Assembly (NCBI RefSeq): GCF_029227915.1
Contig: NC_079887.1
Span: 10,356,001-10,420,000 of the forward strand
From: Hydractinia symbiolongicarpus
Lineage: Eukaryota > Cnidaria > Hydrozoa > Anthoathecata > Hydractiniidae
Direction: 5' to 3'
Length of the DNA stretch: 64,000 nt
This document shows, piece after piece, positions 45,477 through 64,000 of this stretch. How positions within the stretch are numbered: the stretch's first letter is position 1; every line of letters starts with the position of its first letter. The notes below the pieces were generated by a model. The model made no database searches. It was not told the DNA's origin and worked only from the letters and a program-made list of their open reading frames with translations. A program made the position numbers and the translations under genes.

Positions 45477-45956
45477 CTTGTCCTCATGTAAACCTGTGAT
45501 TGAGACGCTCGAGTGTATGTGCGCGTCTCTAAGCGAGCAAAATCCGTTTTTGAACTAAATGATGAAGAAATTGTCGGTAATTTTTTTCGATAAGAAACGA
45601 ACTGGAAAATTTAAGTTCGGAGGTTGAAATTGGGATTGTAGCAGTGCAACTTAAAAACTGGTCAAAAGAAAAAAACGCCGAGGGTGAAATCAAGAGGACA
45701 TTGTTGATATGTTGCAAAATCTCGTCAAAACCCTTATTTGACGTCATTCTAATTGATTAATAAAAAATAAAAAGAAAAAAAGGCCCATTTTAACTAATTT
45801 CGTGTTGCTGTTTTTTGATTTTAGTTTCATTTTAAACGCAAAAATTATTACCCGCGAATATTAGTAACAGTGGGGCGTCATCGCCCAGTCTCCGGGGTCC
45901 GTAACTCATAGTTTAGCTAACAGAATTTATAGCCAATCTTAATTTTGTTCCAGAGT
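45477..45956. other. Intergenic stretch 5' of LINE-B
   Basis: No coding feature supported. A 72-aa minus-strand frame (45529-45747) is serine/leucine-rich without a recognisable domain. The sequence GTCATCGCCCAGTCTCCGGG near 45877 is locally G+C-rich and unexplained. Confidence 0.4.
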
Positions 45957-45958
45957 TA

Positions 45959-46160
45959 CAATTGTGTGCATAAATATTGGGACAAATGGATTTTTTTACA
46001 AAAACTAATTCCCTATATTTTACAGACCCCCCTCACCCCTTTCTCAATGTTGAAATACCGTTACGGTGTACCCTGGCTCTCCAACATTGAGAAATGGGGG
46101 AGGGGTTTTTTAAAACAAATTTTAAGCTTAATTGGTCCCAATATATTATGCACACGATTG
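45959..46160. mobile_element. 202-bp hairpin MITE, Tc1/mariner-like, TA-flanked
   Basis: The left end reads CAATTGTGTGCATAAATATT; the reverse complement of the right end reads CAATCGTGTGCATAATATAT. TA is on both sides (45957-45958 and 46161-46162). Inverted symmetry continues inwards: CCCCTTTCTCAATGTTGAA pairs with TCCAACATTGAGAAATGGGG. Nearly the whole element could fold into one long hairpin with a loop of about 25 nt (CCGTTACGGTGTACCCTGGC). No protein is encoded. Confidence 0.85.
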
Positions 46161-46162
46161 TA

Positions 46163-48374
46163 GTTACGCCTTTCGAGTTTTGAATTTGATAAGTTTAGGA
46201 AAATTTAATTTTAGAGTAGCATCAGTGTGAAGCTAAATTTTGCTGCTGCAGCATTTCGATTTATGCAAAATAACTGTAAAAAACTTATTTCAAATTCAGA
46301 TCTTGGCGCTCAAAGGATTACTTTGGTTATTATATATTGCAGTAGCGCATTTTGAACTTGTTAAAGTTCACTTGTCAATGTTCACAGGGGACTTACGAAT
46401 TCGAATTCTAGGTTATTTAGGTGAACCCATACTCAAAGGTGTTAATTGTTGCTGACGTCAGCATAGTTGTTTTTGCCCGACTTTTGCAACCTTCGTGGGC
46501 CTAATGTGGAATATTTCGTTGTGTTGGTGCGATAGTGAATGCGATTGGCGCGCCTGCATAATAACTAACCTACATGTGTGCAAATGTAGTGCCTTAGCAG
46601 CCTGCCAGCTGCATTGGCTCTCTTAGCCGTGTTTGTAAAATAAGAGCCTGCATAATGTTTTCACATATGTACTTTATTTTTATGCAAAACAGCGCTACAG
46701 TCCCTGGGTTTAAGGTTGCACAGCTTGTAGCACAGCTCAAAAAGAGAAGTTCATATACAAGTTTGATGGTAAAAATTAGGTTGATTGTTCTATTAACTAG
46801 TTTTTTTATTTAACGAGGCCTGTTTCACCTACCTGCAGAGCAGGTTGTACTTTTGTTAAACCTCTCTGGTGGACTATGGACTAAACGATTTACAGGGCGG
46901 CCGCAGCATTTTTCTAATACAGGAGATTTTAATACAATTTAGGAGGTTTAGGGTTCAAATTTTAGAACAAAAAAATAAAATATCTATTTCAGATTTTGAT
47001 GAAACGGTAACAACACCTGATCTTCTTTGAAAACATAATATGAAAAATGATAACACTTTAAAAGAAAAAACAAATAAAAATAGTATAAAAAAATGTAGGG
47101 GATTTTAGAAGGAATCAATATTTTGGGTCTGACTGTTATTTTATTTGGGGATTTTTCGAGGTGTGGCCACCCTAATAAACGAATAAGCCTTCTCCAAGGC
47201 TTCTCCCAGAAGTAATTTTTTAAGCCGTATTAGCTCAATAAAAAAAATAATAATGCTCAGATTACTAAGGAAAGAAAATTCTAAATTTTTAATAACAATT
47301 TGCTTTTAAGATTTGAAGAAAAAAAATATTACAGCAACCTTTAAATTGATTACATGTTTTTCTTCACTGTTACATTCCGTGGGATGGAGTTTGCTAAAAC
47401 AAGCGCTCACAAAGCCAAATTTAATTCTAATTTAATTCTGAAGATAATTTTTTACAAAACAAAATAATTCAACTTAAATATACTGGCATCTGCTACATGA
47501 AGGTTTTGAAGCTTGATTTTCATTAAAATTCATATTTGCTGTGAAACTGCTGTAACAGATAGAAAAATGTTCATCTCTTTTTGTGCAACATCTCGTGTCG
47601 CTTTGTTGTACAACATATGTTTTCATTGAAATGGTAAAACAGTTACTCAACAATTTTTATGTTGATGAAAAACGACCTTTAAAAATAGAAATTAAAAATC
47701 TTTATTTTAGGTTAGTTTTTACGAAAAACAATTTTTGTTGTGCAATTGTTGTACAACAGTGATGGTTAGTATTATAAAAGAGACAAAGTGTGATGCCACA
47801 TGTTTTTTTCTTTTAATTGAGAACATATTAAGAACGTACTCGGCTTAGGCTTCTTCGTATATTATAAGAACTGTGAGTTTAGCATTACTAAGACATTGTC
47901 TTAAAACAGTCTTCCTCTTTTCATGTATTTATAACTTTAATTTTGCAACGTTGTAAGAAGAACACACCTAAGAACTTTCGAGGTTAAAAAAGTGTAAAAA
48001 ATAAGTATTATTTGTAAAGCTACACCAAAGTTGCTGCACAACAAAATTTGCAAAAATTATGATTTTTTGTGTTAAGTTTCACAACAATGATAGAATTTAA
48101 TGGCTAATCAAGCATTGGACAAAAAATACTTGCAAGTGCATCGTGCCTGATAACAGCTTAACAAAACAAGTGACAAAAAATAATGTCAACAAAAAATGGC
48201 TGAAAATGTAAAACATATAAAAATTTAAAAAAATTAATTTTATTTGATACGTTAAACAAAATGTATATCGAATAAAGAACTTGTACTGTAGTTAAATTTT
48301 GTACCCAATATACCATGTTACGTGAAGTGACAGTGTTGCCGAAATCTGACTTTTACACCAGATTCAGGGGCTTT
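46163..48374. other. Gene-free stretch downstream of USP32
   Basis: AT-rich. The open frames are short and unconvincing. Several TTGTTGTACAAC-type strings recur around 47590-47760 without a clear repeat unit. The USP32 3' UTR must occupy the right end; AATAAAGAAC at about 48271 on this strand is not in its orientation. Confidence 0.5.
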
Positions 48375-63944
<15,570 letters not shown>

Positions 63945-64000
63945 CTAAATTAACACAATGTTGTTTATTTTTTCACTCTTTTTTTGCATACAGTAAAAAA

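Overview
This window looks like nuclear DNA of an early-branching animal. It is AT-rich, its genes are interrupted by many GT-AG introns, and it is crowded with non-LTR retrotransposons, DNA transposons and satellites. The conserved proteins (RBM19, Ku70, Derlin-2, USP32) are clearly metazoan in sequence. The AT content and the mix of CR1/L2-like LINEs, pogo elements and MITEs suggest a cnidarian, possibly a hydrozoan-type genome. That placement is inference.

Layout. (1) 118-3192, minus: the 5' half of RBM19, a ribosome-biogenesis RRM protein; its 3' part lies off the left edge. (2) 3.4-10.4 kb: no genes. It holds nested DNA transposons, including a 1.5-kb element flanked by TTA that carries a 53-bp satellite, plus G+C-rich repeat patches and SINE-like copies. 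(3) 10.4-14.4 kb, minus: a decayed CR1/Jockey-like LINE. (4) 14.67-15.6 kb: another TTA-flanked element holding a LINE 3' tail. (5) 16.8-20.3 kb, plus: a complete four-exon Ku70 gene. (6) 23.1-31.8 kb, minus: a complete 13-exon dynamin-superfamily GTPase gene with two C-terminal membrane segments and a piggyBac fossil in one intron. (7) 32.0-36.3 kb, plus: a complete seven-exon Derlin-2 gene, head to head with the GTPase gene and only 224 bp from it. (8) 37.4-40.0 kb: an intact-looking pogo-type transposon with 22-bp terminal inverted repeats. It encodes a 474-aa DDD transposase and, divergently, a second protein resembling a HIRAN domain. (9) 40.4-45.5 kb, minus: a nearly full-length CR1-like LINE with a GDSL/SGNH-esterase ORF1 and a 2A-like motif ahead of its endonuclease. 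(10) 46.0 kb: a hairpin MITE. (11) 48.4-64 kb, minus: the 3' 26 exons of USP32, whose product ends in a CaaX prenylation box. Its introns carry minisatellites and an RTE-like fossil.

The host genes are unrelated housekeeping genes: rRNA maturation, double-strand-break repair, ER-associated degradation and deubiquitination. The one arrangement that may be functional is the divergent Derlin-2/GTPase promoter. The most unusual content is mobile: the two-gene pogo element, the esterase/2A LINE, and a satellite that seems to have spread between two neighbouring transposons. Exon boundaries were read by eye from splice consensus, unbroken reading phase and remembered homologues; no alignment was run.
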